DNA of 64,000 nt from Planctomycetota bacterium (GCA_029259745.1 JAJDEO010000063.1:372001-436000), one strand, 5' to 3'; positions 52,081 through 61,205 are shown, counted from the stretch's first letter. Program-made: numbers and translations. Notes: generated from the sequence alone by a model not told the origin.

Positions 52081-52845
52081 TCAGACGCGGCGCTCGACGC
52101 CGAGGATCTCGAAGACCTGGTCCTTGAGTTCGCGACAGCCACTGTCGTCGGGGTCGCGGGGACGCGAGTTGGGGTTGTCGATGACCGAGTGAACGACGGC
52201 CGGACGGCGCGTCATGACGGCGATGCGGTCGGACAGCTCGACGGCCTCCTCGACGTCGTGCGTCACCAGGATGCACGTCTTCTTGGTTTCCTGCCAGATG
52301 TGCACGATCTCGCGCCGCATCTCGAGGCGCGTGAACGCATCGAGCGCGCCGAAGGGTTCGTCGAGGAACAGCACGTCGGGCTCGACGGCCAGCGCGCGCG
52401 CAAACTCGACGCGCTGCTTCATGCCGCCCGACAGCTCGTTGGGGAACGCCTTCTCGAAGCCTTGGAGTCCGACGAGATTGATGTACTTCATCACGATCTC
52501 GTGCTTCTCATCGAACGCCATCTTCTTCCCGAGCCCGAAGCCGATGTTGTCCCACACGGAGTACCACGGAAAGATCCCGGTCTCCTGGAAGACGAACACG
52601 CGCTTGCGCGACGGGCCGACGATGCCTTCGCCGTCGATGTCGATCGAACCCGACGTGACCTTCTCGAAGCCGGCCATGCAGTTGAGCAGCGTCGACTTGC
52701 CGCAGCCCGACGGTCCGACGATCGCGAGGAACTCGCCTTCGCGCACCTCGAGGTTGACGCCATCCAGCACCTGCACGTCGTCCTTCTTCGTCGAGAAGGT
52801 CTTGTAGACGTCGCGCACGACGATCTTCGATGCCGGTTCACTCAT
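52081..52845 (-). CDS. ABC transporter ATPase, nitrate/sulfonate type
   Basis: 254 aa from ATG 52845, overlapping the permease stop (ATGA). Walker A GPSGCGKST, Q-loop FQETGIFPW, signature ELSGGMKQR, Walker B VLFLDEP, and H-loop LVTHDVEEA. The DVEEA and QETGIFPW segments mark the SsuB/TauB/NrtD group that energises uptake of nitrate, sulfonates or similar anions. A much longer upstream frame is an overlap artefact with the permease gene. Last gene of the importer operon. Confidence 0.9.
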   Translation of the reverse strand: MSEPASKIVVRDVYKTFSTKKDDVQVLDGVNLEVREGEFLAIVGPSGCGKSTLLNCMAGFEKVTSGSIDIDGEGIVGPSRKRVFVFQETGIFPWYSVWDNIGFGLGKKMAFDEKHEIVMKYINLVGLQGFEKAFPNELSGGMKQRVEFARALAVEPDVLFLDEPFGALDAFTRLEMRREIVHIWQETKKTCILVTHDVEEAVELSDRIAVMTRRPAVVHSVIDNPNSRPRDPDDSGCRELKDQVFEILGVERRV

Positions 52846-53609
52846 CGTTGCGCCATCCCGCGGCGTGCCAGGGCTGTCGACTCGACGCGCGCCATGGCCG
52901 TGTCGAGCAGCAACCCGATCACGGCGATCACGACCATCGCGGCCGACACGTAGTCCATTCGTAGTGCGTTGCGGGAGTCCATGACCTGGTAGCCGAGGCC
53001 GGTTTCGACACCGAGCATCTCGGCCGCCACGACGACGACCCATGCGATCCCGAGCGCGAGGCGCAGGCCCGTGAGGATCTGCGGCAGCGCAGCCGGCAAT
53101 GCAACGCGCCGAAAGAACTCGAGCCCATTGACGCCGAAGTTCTCCGCCGAGCGCACGTACTTCACGTCGAGCGAAGCGATCGCCGACGTCGACGAGGTGA
53201 TGATCGGGAAGAAGGCCGAGAGGAAGATCAGGAAGATCGCCGAGAGGTCGCTCGACATCGCGGTGCCGCCGAACATGATCACGGCGAAGGGCAGCCACGC
53301 GATCGGCGAGATCGGGCGCAGCGCCTGGATCAGCGGGTTGAACATGTTGCGCAGGCGCGGGAACCAACCGAACGCCATGCCGAGCGGGATCCCGATCAGC
53401 GCCGCGAGGCTGAAGCCCCACGCCACGCGAAAGACCGACGCGACGATGTTCTTCCACAGCAAGCCCTGGCGCGCGACGTCGATCAGGCCGACGATCGTGA
53501 TCCAAGGGCCGGGCAGGTCGCCGATCGAGTTGCCGAGCGTGGCGAGGTGCCAGAAGCCCACGAAGACCGTGAAGCCGACGAGTGCCGGGAGGAACGTGCG
53601 CGGATTCAC
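52842..53609 (-). CDS. ABC transporter permease, nitrate/sulfonate type
   Basis: 255 aa with five to six TM helices and the EAA-type cytoplasmic loop AAALPQILTGLRLALGIAW, the hallmark of the SsuC/TauC/NrtB permeases. GTG start at 53609 overlaps the binding-protein stop (GTGA). Substrate is not defined by the permease. Confidence 0.9.
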   Translation of the reverse strand: MNPRTFLPALVGFTVFVGFWHLATLGNSIGDLPGPWITIVGLIDVARQGLLWKNIVASVFRVAWGFSLAALIGIPLGMAFGWFPRLRNMFNPLIQALRPISPIAWLPFAVIMFGGTAMSSDLSAIFLIFLSAFFPIITSSTSAIASLDVKYVRSAENFGVNGLEFFRRVALPAALPQILTGLRLALGIAWVVVVAAEMLGVETGLGYQVMDSRNALRMDYVSAAMVVIAVIGLLLDTAMARVESTALARRGMAQR

Positions 53610-54751
53610 CTGGATGCTTCCTGCAGCGGGAGGTCGGGAAGACGTGCCTGCTCGAAGCGCGGGTCGCAGTAGTCGAGGAAGTCGAACGGGTCGTCCGGCG
53701 TCACGGGACGCAGTGCGAAGAAGCCGAGCTTCTCGGCCCAGCGTTGGATCTCCTCGAACTCATCGCGAGCAAGTTCGAGGTCGGTGTACTTCACGCGGTC
53801 GACCGGCTTCGTGAGGACGAACTTCAGCAGCTCGGGGTTCTGGTTGTAGTAGCGCTGTTGGGCGGCGATCATCGCGGCTTGCATGCGCGGCGTGCGCCCG
53901 AAACCGTCGGGCACGATCACGCGCCCGCCATCGCCGTCGGCAGCCGTGGCGTCACTTTCCATGACGAGCCCTTCGAGCAGTCGTTCGTCGCCCTCGTCGA
54001 GCCACTTGCCCGACGCTGTGATGCCCGTCACCAGTTCCTGGACCTTCGCCGGCTGCGTGTCGATGAGCTCCTGCGTGACGATCAGCACGCACGAGATGAA
54101 GTTCGGCCAGATGTCCTTCGTGTGGTGGAGTACGCGGCCGAAGCCGTCCATCTCGGCCTTGGCCGCAAAGGGCTCGCCGACGATGTAGCTCTCGAAGGCG
54201 CCGCTCTTGAGTGCCGAGGGCATCTCCGGCGGCGGGTAGTCGATGAGGTGCAGGTCGTCGTCCGTGAAGCCGTAGTCGACTTTCATCTTCTCGACGAGGA
54301 TGCGTTGGTTTGCGTAGCGGTGCGGGATCGCCATGCGCGTTCCGCGCAGGTCGGCGAACGTCTGATAGGGCGCGTCGATCGGCACCACGATTGCCGTGCC
54401 GTCTCTATGCCCGAGGTGCACGATCTTGACCGGCGTCTTGCCCGAGCGCGCCATCTGCATCGCGAGCGGCGCAAGGATGAAAGCGGCGTGCAGGTTGCCG
54501 GCGTCGATATCCTCCGTCATCGAAGGCCAACTCGTGTAGCGCTTCGATCGGAAGACCGTGCCTTCGGTGGACTGATGTGTGACCCAACTGGTCACGGGAC
54601 ACGTGAGGTGTCATGTCACCGGAAGGTGGGCGACGACGAGCTGTTCGCGCCCGGTGTCGTCCAGCCAGCCCAGGTTCATGACGCCGTGAGCGGCCGAGAT
54701 GGCAACCAGGAACACAACGAACGACAGGATCAGTCGGGCGGCTTGACTCAT
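53606..54751 (-). CDS. ABC substrate-binding protein, interrupted by in-frame TGA (candidate selenoprotein)
   Basis: The frame from ATG 54751 encodes a signal peptide (MSQAARLILSFVVFLVAISA), then EQLVVAHLPVT, a TGA at codon 47 (54613-54611), then HLTCPVTSW and about 330 more residues of an NMT1/SsuA/NrtA-like binding protein (RMAIPHRYANQRIL, PPPEMPSALKSG). Total 381 codons, the family's normal length. Without readthrough, only a GTG at 54595 could start the rest, producing a 329-aa protein with no signal peptide and no first strand, which would not be exported. A SECIS-like hairpin lies just after the TGA. From memory, relatives carry Cys at this spot (not checked). Alternatives are a point nonsense mutation or a sequencing error. 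Confidence 0.75.
54576..54613 (-). promoter_or_regulatory. Bacterial SECIS-like hairpin after in-frame TGA
   Basis: After the TGA (54613-54611) a stem-loop forms within the coding sequence. TGT (54601-54599) pairs with ACA (54578-54576), with CCC bulged. Above it, GTGACC (54595-54590) pairs exactly with GGTCAC (54584-54579). The apical loop is AGTTG, with G at its second position, 21 nt after the TGA. Known bSECIS elements have an apical loop with a G in the first two bases, a stem of 4-16 bp, and a distance of about 16-37 nt from the Sec codon. All three criteria are met. Confidence 0.5.
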
Positions 54752-54970
54752 GGGTCGGACTCAAGGATGCGGCGGAGGAGAAGTGGGGGAGGCTACCCCT
54801 GCCCTGGCGAGACCGCAACCGGCGGGGGGCTCGGGTTGAGACGTGCACTGAACGGACCGTCATGGCCCTGGCCGGGCGGTGCGTCGGAGCTGGCGTATTC
54901 TCATGGGGACGCGACGCCTGCGTCCTCATGTCTTACCCGTCCTCTCGCCTCGTTCGTCACCACGAAACTG

Positions 54971-55939
54971 ATGCCGATCTCGTCTCGTTCCGGCCATGCG
55001 GTCGTACAGGCCGTCGCCGCGGCCCTCATTCTCGGTGCGCTGATCGCCGTCGGCGCGCTCGTCGCGAGCGGTGCCAGCGCGCTGCCGAAGCACCTCGTCG
55101 CGCCCGTCCCACAACCGCACTGGTCGTCGGAGCTGACCACGCTCGACTTCCAACGAGTCGATGTCCCGATATCGGTACGAGACGGCACGCCGCTCGTGCA
55201 TGCGTGGGTGAACGGCCAAGGCCCCTATCTCTTCCTCGTCGACACAGGATGTTCCTTCCCGCTGGCCCTCGACGCGACGGTCGCCGATCAACTCGGCCTC
55301 CCGCTCATCGGCGACACGGACAACACCGACGGCGCAGGCCGCGTCGAGATCCGAGAGCTCAGGGGCGTCGAGGCGCTCGACCTCGGTGGCGTGCGCTTCG
55401 CGAGCGTCGCAGCCCTCACGGATGACTTCCGATTCGTCGCTCCGGACGACAAGCCCTTCGTCGGCCTCATCGGCTTCCCGCTCTTCGCCGACCTCCTCAC
55501 GTCGATCGACTTCGTCGACGATCGCCTCACTTTCCAGCGCGGCTCTCTCGACCTCGGCGACGACCACGTCGTCGCCTACGAAGACTGGAGCGGCCTGCCG
55601 CACGTTCCGTTCGACATCGGTAGCAGCACGGTCCAAGCGCTGGTCGACACGGGCAGTCCGCTGGGCCTCTCGCTGCCGTGGGAAGCGCGCGACCGCTTCG
55701 GCATCCAGGGTGAACTGCGCGACGCCGGCTCGGTCCGTACGGTTTATGCCGAGCTCGACTGGTGGCGCGGCACGATGGGCGAGCGCTGTGTCGTCGCCGG
55801 CCACGAGTTCGCGGGGCTCGACGTTAACTTCTTCAACCCGTCGTCCGAACCGGCGATCGGCTGCGCGCTCCTCGAAGACAAGATCGTCATCATCGACATC
55901 GCGAACGAACGGCTCGCGATCACGCCCGCCGTGCACTGA
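54971..55939 (+). CDS. Retropepsin-like aspartyl protease, exported
   Basis: 322 aa from ATG 54971. N-terminal TM/signal helix (AVVQAVAAALILGALIAVGALVAS). Two aspartyl-protease lobes: LVDTGCSFPL (about residues 92-101) and LVDTGSPLGL (about residues 229-238), each followed by an LGxxxx strand and IGFPLF/GCALLED. This is the gag-asp/retropepsin-like duplicated fold seen in bacterial periplasmic proteases. Substrate unknown. A long upstream frame (to 53582) is antisense to the importer genes and rejected. Divergent from the binding-protein gene. Confidence 0.82.
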   Translation: MPISSRSGHAVVQAVAAALILGALIAVGALVASGASALPKHLVAPVPQPHWSSELTTLDFQRVDVPISVRDGTPLVHAWVNGQGPYLFLVDTGCSFPLALDATVADQLGLPLIGDTDNTDGAGRVEIRELRGVEALDLGGVRFASVAALTDDFRFVAPDDKPFVGLIGFPLFADLLTSIDFVDDRLTFQRGSLDLGDDHVVAYEDWSGLPHVPFDIGSSTVQALVDTGSPLGLSLPWEARDRFGIQGELRDAGSVRTVYAELDWWRGTMGERCVVAGHEFAGLDVNFFNPSSEPAIGCALLEDKIVIIDIANERLAITPAVH

Positions 55940-55947
55940 CGTCAGCA

Positions 55948-55997
55948 GGCGCGCTCGGGTGCGTGCGTCGCGCCGGATGACTTTTCCAACGGGCTAT
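55948..55997. repeat. One-ended copy of the CTAG...GTTGAA element
   Basis: GGCGCGCTCGGGTGCGTGCG, then CGCCGGATGA, TTTTCCAAC and GGGCTAT. It matches the right arm of the element at 33882-34047 (about 85 percent). The terminus abuts the kinase stop codon: on the minus strand the gene ends TGA directly followed by TAGC of the element. The left arm is absent. Confidence 0.55.
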
Positions 55998-57322
55998 CAG
56001 GCGTTCGCGGCGCGCTCCTTGTTCTGCTTGCGGCGCTTCTTCTCTTCCTTCGCTTTCTTGCGCAGACGTTCGCGTTCTTCTTCGGAGCCCGAAGCCAGAC
56101 CGCCGACGAACAGCATCAGCGCGAACAGAGGGCTCGCCGATTCGAGAGCCCACATCACGCCGATGAGAGCTCCCATGCTCATCAGGAAGGTCAGGGCGAC
56201 AAAGATCTGCGCCGAGTGGTCGAGGGTCTTGCTCGGGTAGTACGACCCGATGCCAGCGCCCGGGAGAAAGAGCGCGGCGAGCGGCCACCAAGACTCGGCC
56301 CAGACCGCTCCCATGTATGCGAGGACGGGCATGATGAGACACAAGCATGCCCAAAGCATGTTCTCCGCCTCTTCTCCTTCGAGCGTCGTGCCCGAGGTGT
56401 CGGGTGCGATCGGCGGCTCGCGGTCGATGTGCTCGATCGCGGTTTTCACCTCGCTCGCATGTTGATAGCGACGGTCAGGTGACTTCGCGAGGCTCTTGAG
56501 CACGACATCGTCGAGGCGCGAGTCGAGGTCGACGAGTTCCGAGGGCGGCTCGAAGCGTCCCATCGGAAGCTCGCCCGTGAGCATCTCGTAGAACACGAGA
56601 CCGAGGCTGTAGATGTCGGCGCGGTGATCGATGATCGGCGATCCTTCGGCCTGCTCGGGCGACATGTAGCGCGGCGTCCCCATCACCTGGTGCGACGCCG
56701 TGAGCGTGCGCGCGTCGGGCTCGAGGTTCATGAGCTTCGCGAGGCCGAAGTCGGCGATCTTCACGCGCCCGTCCTTGTCGAGCAGGATGTTCTCGGGCTT
56801 GATGTCGCGGTGCACGACGCCGCGTTCATGCGCATACTGCAAGGCCTCGCAGATCTGCGGGACGAGCGCGAGGGCCTGCTCGGGTGTGAGCTGCTTCTGG
56901 CGCATGAGGTGACGCAGGTTGACGCCGTCGACGTACTCCATCACGAGGTAGACGTGGCCCTCGACGGAGCCGAAGTCGTGAACGACGACGATGTTCGGGT
57001 GGTTCAGGATCGCCAGCGCGCGGGCCTCACGCTCGAAGCGCTCGATGAACCCGGGCCGCTCGACGACCTCTTGCGCGAGCAGCTTGATCGCAACCTCGCG
57101 GTGGAGGCTCTTCTGACGCGCGCGGTGGACGGCGCCCATGCCGCCGCGGCCGATGCACTCGAAGATCTCGTACTGCGGCAGCAGGCGCGCGAGCGTCTCG
57201 GCCTCGGCCGCCTGGGGCATGCCGGCGCGCAGCAGGCAGCCCGGGCAGAGGCCCTCGACGCGCGAGGCGCTCAGCGGCGCGCCGCAGGAGGCGCAGGTCG
57301 TGTCGTGGTCGACGGCGGTCAT
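55997..57322 (-). CDS. Ser/Thr protein kinase with N-terminal zinc ribbon and membrane tail
   Basis: 441 aa from ATG 57322. CASCG and CPGC form a zinc-ribbon-like knuckle (residues about 10-31), common in planctomycete kinases. Kinase domain about 50-315: GRGGMGAVHRARQ, VAIKLL, HRDIKPENILL, DFGLAKL, GTPRYMSPEQ. Four C-terminal TM helices (about 335-420) end in a Lys/Arg-rich coiled tail. The longer frame upstream belongs to the sigma gene region and is rejected. It follows the ECF sigma gene by 55 bp, probably one signalling unit: kinase activity may control sigma activity or output (inference). Confidence 0.9.
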   Translation of the reverse strand: MTAVDHDTTCASCGAPLSASRVEGLCPGCLLRAGMPQAAEAETLARLLPQYEIFECIGRGGMGAVHRARQKSLHREVAIKLLAQEVVERPGFIERFEREARALAILNHPNIVVVHDFGSVEGHVYLVMEYVDGVNLRHLMRQKQLTPEQALALVPQICEALQYAHERGVVHRDIKPENILLDKDGRVKIADFGLAKLMNLEPDARTLTASHQVMGTPRYMSPEQAEGSPIIDHRADIYSLGLVFYEMLTGELPMGRFEPPSELVDLDSRLDDVVLKSLAKSPDRRYQHASEVKTAIEHIDREPPIAPDTSGTTLEGEEAENMLWACLCLIMPVLAYMGAVWAESWWPLAALFLPGAGIGSYYPSKTLDHSAQIFVALTFLMSMGALIGVMWALESASPLFALMLFVGGLASGSEEERERLRKKAKEEKKRRKQNKERAANA

Positions 57323-57377
57323 CTGGTTTCTCCTACCGAGGGGGCTCTCCCCCTCATGCAGGACGCGGGGCGAAACG

Positions 57378-58139
57378 TTACGCGATCCGGGGTCTTTTTC
57401 TGAACGCAGCGAAGAGCAGGGCAATCTCATCGTCGACGTCGTCGGGGTGGGCGACCGTGTCGGCGACTTCGGCGCGCAGCAGTTCACGGTAGCGCGCGCG
57501 GAGGCGGTGGATGAGCGCCCGGACGGCCCCGTCCGTGAGGCCGAGAGTCGCCGCGATGTCGGCTTGCGAGCCATGCGGCGCCGCGCCGGCGATCGACGGC
57601 TTGAGGATCTCGAAGCGTTCCTCGCGCGCGTCCTGCTCGTGCTTGTCACCGCGTGTCACGAACTCGTCACGCAGCTTCGTGAAGACCTCGTCGAGCAGCG
57701 TGACGACCCACTGGCGGTCGAAGATCTCCTCGGGCGTCTCGGGGCCGCTCGGGTCGATGCGCCGCTCGGCGTCGTCGAAGTCGAGTGACAGCGGCGCCGC
57801 TCCGCCGCCGCGCTTGGCCGCGCGCCCCAGCTCGGCCGCGTTGATGATGTGGTGCTTGAGCGCCGTGATGAGATAGGCCCGGAAGCGTCCGCGTTCGCGC
57901 GCTGCTACGGCGATGTCGTTGCGTTCGAGCAGTCGCGCGAAGAACCCCTGAACGAGATCGCGTGCCTCGTGGTCGTTGGCTGCACGCCGGCGCGCGAAGG
58001 CGTAGAGCGGCGGCCAATAGACCTTGCAGAGCTGAGCGAGGGCGGCGTGTCGTTCGTCGCTCGATGAGTCACCGGCACAGGCGACGAGACTCCAGCGCGT
58101 GGTGATGAAGTCGCGCGGTGAAGAGGTCGGAGTCGACAT
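57378..58139 (-). CDS. ECF-subfamily RNA polymerase sigma factor
   Basis: 253 aa. Begins SPRDFITTRWSLV, the start typical of planctomycete/acidobacterial ECF sigma factors; region 2 (about 35-100) with PPLYAFARRRAANDHEARDL and FFARLLERND; region 4 (about 185-235) with GSQADIAATLGLTDGAVRAL as the recognition helix-turn-helix. Directs RNA polymerase to a regulon not visible here. Partner of the kinase gene directly downstream. A broken second copy of its 5' end lies at 58614-58718. Confidence 0.9.
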   Translation of the reverse strand: MSTPTSSPRDFITTRWSLVACAGDSSSDERHAALAQLCKVYWPPLYAFARRRAANDHEARDLVQGFFARLLERNDIAVAARERGRFRAYLITALKHHIINAAELGRAAKRGGGAAPLSLDFDDAERRIDPSGPETPEEIFDRQWVVTLLDEVFTKLRDEFVTRGDKHEQDAREERFEILKPSIAGAAPHGSQADIAATLGLTDGAVRALIHRLRARYRELLRAEVADTVAHPDDVDDEIALLFAAFRKRPRIA

Positions 58140-58211
58140 GGCCGACAGTGTAACGGGTCGTGCAGAGTCACTTCCTGTGCGACGATCGATGTCATCTCAA
58201 GGAGAAGTGCC

Positions 58212-58424
58212 ATGGCATGCGAGAGCAAGAGTGAGAACGACACCTCAGCGGTCTGGATCGGTGTCGGCGTGGGGATTGGCGCTGGTGTCGGAACGGCTCT
58301 GGGCGTTGCGCTCGGCAACGTCGCCATCGGTGTTGCGATCGGCGCAGGAGTCGGCACGGCCATCGGGAGTGGCCTCATGCTGTCGAATCAGAAGAAGTGT
58401 TCGGACGACAGTGGCGATGAGTGA
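58212..58424 (+). CDS. Small glycine-zipper membrane protein
   Basis: 70 aa with a clear AAGGAG ribosome-binding site 8 nt before ATG 58212. Residues about 14-57 are an unbroken Gly/Val/Ala/Ile stretch (GVGVGIGAGVGTALGVALG) with GxxxG spacing, between a short charged N-terminus and a SNQKKCSDDSGDE tail. Such glycine-zipper peptides insert in membranes and can oligomerise; toxin-like, pore or lipid-packing roles are possible but not shown. Divergent from the sigma gene, and partly duplicated at 58614-58819. Confidence 0.65.
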   Translation: MACESKSENDTSAVWIGVGVGIGAGVGTALGVALGNVAIGVAIGAGVGTAIGSGLMLSNQKKCSDDSGDE

Positions 58425-58613
58425 CCGATGGCCGAGCGTTCCATGGTGTCGTTCGTCGTGAACGATGGAAACGTGACGGAGCCCTTCGCGTCACTCCTTT
58501 AGTGGCCGGGTTTTGCACCGGCGATCGCAGGCACCACGGGCTCCCGTGCATCTCAGGTCACGAGTGCATCGACATCACGCCGGCACAGCGCGAGGAACTC
58601 GAGCGGCGCCTGC

Positions 58614-58718
58614 GCGAGCGCGGCGTGTCGTTCGTCGCTCGATGAGTGACCGGCACAGGCGACGAGACTCCAGCGCGTGGTGATGAAGTCGCGCGGTGAG
58701 GCGGTCGGAGTCGACATG
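58614..58718 (-). pseudogene. 5' fragment of ECF sigma gene
   Basis: ATG at 58718 followed by about 35 codons nearly identical to the sigma factor start (MSTPTASPRDFITTRWSLV... to HAALAQ), then an abrupt switch to unrelated sequence. No region 2 or 4 remains. Left by the segmental duplication. A short open frame continues to 58553 but has no family features. Confidence 0.8.
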
Positions 58719-58819
58719 GCTAATAGTGTAACGGGTCGTGCAGAGTCACTTCCTGATCGACGATTGGTGTCCTCGGCGTGGGTGTCGGATCGGCTCTGGG
58801 CGTTGCGTTCGGCAACGTC
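58614..58819. repeat. Internally deleted duplicate of the sigma/glycine-zipper intergenic segment
   Basis: Matches 58036-58193 at a constant offset of 578 bp (about 93 percent identical), then, after loss of about 70 bp, matches 58284-58321 of the glycine-zipper gene (GGCTCTGGGCGTTGCG). The right edge of homology falls at 58819, inside the stop codon of the next gene. The duplicated piece contains the divergent promoter region. Confidence 0.85.
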
Positions 58820-60038
58820 ACGAGCAGCCGGCGTTCGCGAGTGCCTCGACCTTTCCCTCTTCGATGTGCTCGACGATCTGCGAGCAGTGTTCCTCGGCAC
58901 ATTCGATGAGATCATCGAGCGCGTCCCGAAGGGCGTCGCAGCGATCGCTTTGGGCCTGCGCCGCTGCCGCGTCCGCTGCGGCCGTTGCGTTTGCGATCGC
59001 AGCCGAGTTCGCGTTGTTGAAGGCGGCCGCAGCAGACAAACCACCAGCCAATCCGCCGATGCTTCCCGCAATGCCCGCAGAAATCGGATTCTCGTGACCC
59101 GCCGCCGACGATGCGAACCCCGACGCCGCGCCTTCTCCTATCGCCGCGGCCGCTGCTGATTGCAGCGCGACGAGCGGGGCGGTGGCTGCTGAATAGTTTG
59201 CAGCGATGGCAGCGATGGCCGTCAAGTGCGCAGCGGCAACATCTGCCCCACATGCCGTGAAGTCCGGACCGCTCAACCACGTCCCCTGATCAACCGGGCG
59301 AATCTCCGGCGCGCCCCGATCTGAGCTCCCGAGCTGCTGCGGAACAACAACGGCGTCAACCCAGGTCCACAGGCTGCCAGGCGTCCAGGTTCCGTTCACG
59401 GTGCCCCGGAGGACGGTCCCGAGTTCGGCGCCCGTGAGCGGTCCTTCGGCGCTGGTGAACGCCATGGGAACGAAGGTCGTCCACTCGCAACCAGGCTCCG
59501 TCGTGCAGCGCACGAAGCCGAGATCGCCCAAGTGCCCAACCATCATGTAGCCGATCACTTCCCGCGCCCCGTTCAGGCGACCCACGTAGACGAAAGGCTC
59601 GAAGCCCGATGCGGGCAGCGGCCCCCATGCGGTTGCGTCCCAAAACACATTGGCATCCGCGGGCCACAACGCGATCTCCGAGAAGATCGAGGTGTTGAGG
59701 AGCGCGCTCGAAACGGCGGGAAGGAGCGCGGGTGTCGTGAGCAGACCACTCGTGTTCGACGAGTACACCTCGCCGAACGCGGACGCCATGACCGTCTGGT
59801 AGAGCGTGAGTGTCTCAGTTGCCTGGGCGTCGTCGAAGGTGACGGCCGAGATCTGATCGAGCACCGCACTGTACGTGTTCAACGTGAGCGCGAAGGCCTC
59901 GTCTGCGGTTGCCAGGTCGTCCAAGAGCGCGTCCCCGATAGCCTGAGGTGTTTGCGCAGCCGTGTGCGCCGCCGCCGTGAAGACAAGCAGGGCCGTCGTT
60001 GTCACATGCAGGAAACGGTTCGATGAAGACATGGTCAT
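58818..60038 (-). CDS. Exported Ala/Gly-rich protein of unknown function
   Basis: 406 aa from ATG 60038 (a second ATG at 60032), with signal peptide FLHVTTTALLVFTAAAHTAAQ. Residues about 22-265 are a soluble domain with no family I recognise. Residues about 275-350 are Ala/Gly-rich with small-residue zippers (GIAGSIGGLAGGLSAAAAF), likely membrane-inserting. The C-terminal 50 residues are a charged helix with three Cys. The stop codon lies exactly at the edge of the upstream segmental duplication, so the original C-terminus may have been longer. Confidence 0.65.
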   Translation of the reverse strand: MTMSSSNRFLHVTTTALLVFTAAAHTAAQTPQAIGDALLDDLATADEAFALTLNTYSAVLDQISAVTFDDAQATETLTLYQTVMASAFGEVYSSNTSGLLTTPALLPAVSSALLNTSIFSEIALWPADANVFWDATAWGPLPASGFEPFVYVGRLNGAREVIGYMMVGHLGDLGFVRCTTEPGCEWTTFVPMAFTSAEGPLTGAELGTVLRGTVNGTWTPGSLWTWVDAVVVPQQLGSSDRGAPEIRPVDQGTWLSGPDFTACGADVAAAHLTAIAAIAANYSAATAPLVALQSAAAAAIGEGAASGFASSAAGHENPISAGIAGSIGGLAGGLSAAAAFNNANSAAIANATAAADAAAAQAQSDRCDALRDALDDLIECAEEHCSQIVEHIEEGKVEALANAGCS

Positions 60039-60357
60039 CTCGCTGGTTGATTGGGAGTGCGAGGACGTCGGGACGTGCGATCGCACCTCGTCCCGACGAT
60101 GGGCATACAGCACACGTTATGTCGTGAGCGTGCCCACGCATAGCGAACGAGCGCATGAGCGTGACGATCTCCGTGCTCAATCGCAGGCAAGAGAACGCCG
60201 CCGGTGTGCGGAACTCAACCTATGTGAGCGTTGAGGTATGCACCGGGCAACGCGCACAGGCTGCCTGCTTCGCCCGTTGAGGATCAGCAACGTCGCGTTA
60301 ACACTGCCAGGAAGGTTTCAGATGCGACCGCAGCAGATCGTCCATGAATAGTGCTGG
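60039..60357. other. Intergenic region, 319 bp
   Basis: Upstream of the exported Ala/Gly-rich gene and downstream of the lipoprotein gene, both minus strand. It holds the promoter of the former (an AT-rich patch near 60105-60125) and the dispersed repeat copy 2. No gene found. Confidence 0.45.
60303..60348. repeat. Dispersed 45-bp repeat, copy 2
   Basis: ACTGCCAGGAAGG then TTTCAGATGCGACCGCAGCA up to TGAA. Matches the copy at 34093-34137 at about 80 percent of positions with one 1-base indel. It ends 10 bp from the stop of the neighbouring lipoprotein gene, as expected for an intergenic element. Confidence 0.55.
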
Positions 60358-61205
60358 TCAGTACTCGATGACCCAGCGATCGTGCGTGAAGCGTGTCGTG
60401 ATGTCGCGCTCCGTGATCAATGCGCGGCGCTCCTCGAAGGTTCCGTCGAGGTCGGCATCGATGAAAGTCACGGAGGGCTGGTTCCCGACGGGACTCGACC
60501 ACGGCGGGTACGAGCGGCAGAACATCACGAAGCCGTCGGTCTCGTGGAGGAAGCCTTCCATCGAATAGCGCCCCGTGAGCGGTTCAAACGACGCGCCGCT
60601 GTCGACGGGGCTCGAGAAGAGCGAACTCGTGGCGATGTCGTGGGCGAGGATGCGGCGATCACCGTCGTACTCCATGAGCCACAGGTGACCGCGTTCGCCT
60701 GAGAACGGTGCGCACTCGATGTCGACGACCGGACGGACGTCACCGCGTTCGAAGAGGCGCCTGCGCGAGATGTCCGGAGGCGTGAACAGCGTATGCTCCT
60801 TGCCCTTCTCGTCGTGCGTGGTGGCGAGCGCCCAGCCGTCCAACGTCCATTCCTCGAGGATCGCCGTCGCGGTTCCTTCATTCCAACCGGCGATGAATAA
60901 CACGTTGCCGACGGGACGCAGCGCGCAGACGGCCGTGGGCGAGAACGTCGTCGTCTCCTCGATGATCGCGGGCAGAGCTGACTCCGCCCCGCGCTTGCGT
61001 CCCGTCACGAGGAACTCGACGCGCTGCGCGTCGGTCGTGAATCTCACCTCGGCGACGACGATGTCACCCACCTCGTCGTCATGCACGAGGAGCATGTCCT
61101 CGGCGATCACCGTCGCTCCGAACGAGGCGTGCATGTCGAGCGGAAGCGGCTCGGGGGCGCGGTCTCCCGTGCAGCCCGCGAGCGCCACGAGCAATGGCGC
61201 CGCCT

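Noticed and set aside
53606..54595. Binding protein read as a normal 329-aa gene starting at GTG 54595
   Set aside because: This would lack the signal peptide and first strand that are perfectly encoded in the same frame upstream; the interrupted longer frame explains the sequence better.
53582..54970. Upstream extension of the retropepsin-like gene
   Set aside because: It is antisense to the ABC importer genes; a clean signal helix begins at ATG 54971.
58421..58645. 74-codon plus-strand frame after the glycine-zipper gene
   Set aside because: No ribosome-binding site and its 3' half lies in the duplicated segment; composition is not gene-like.
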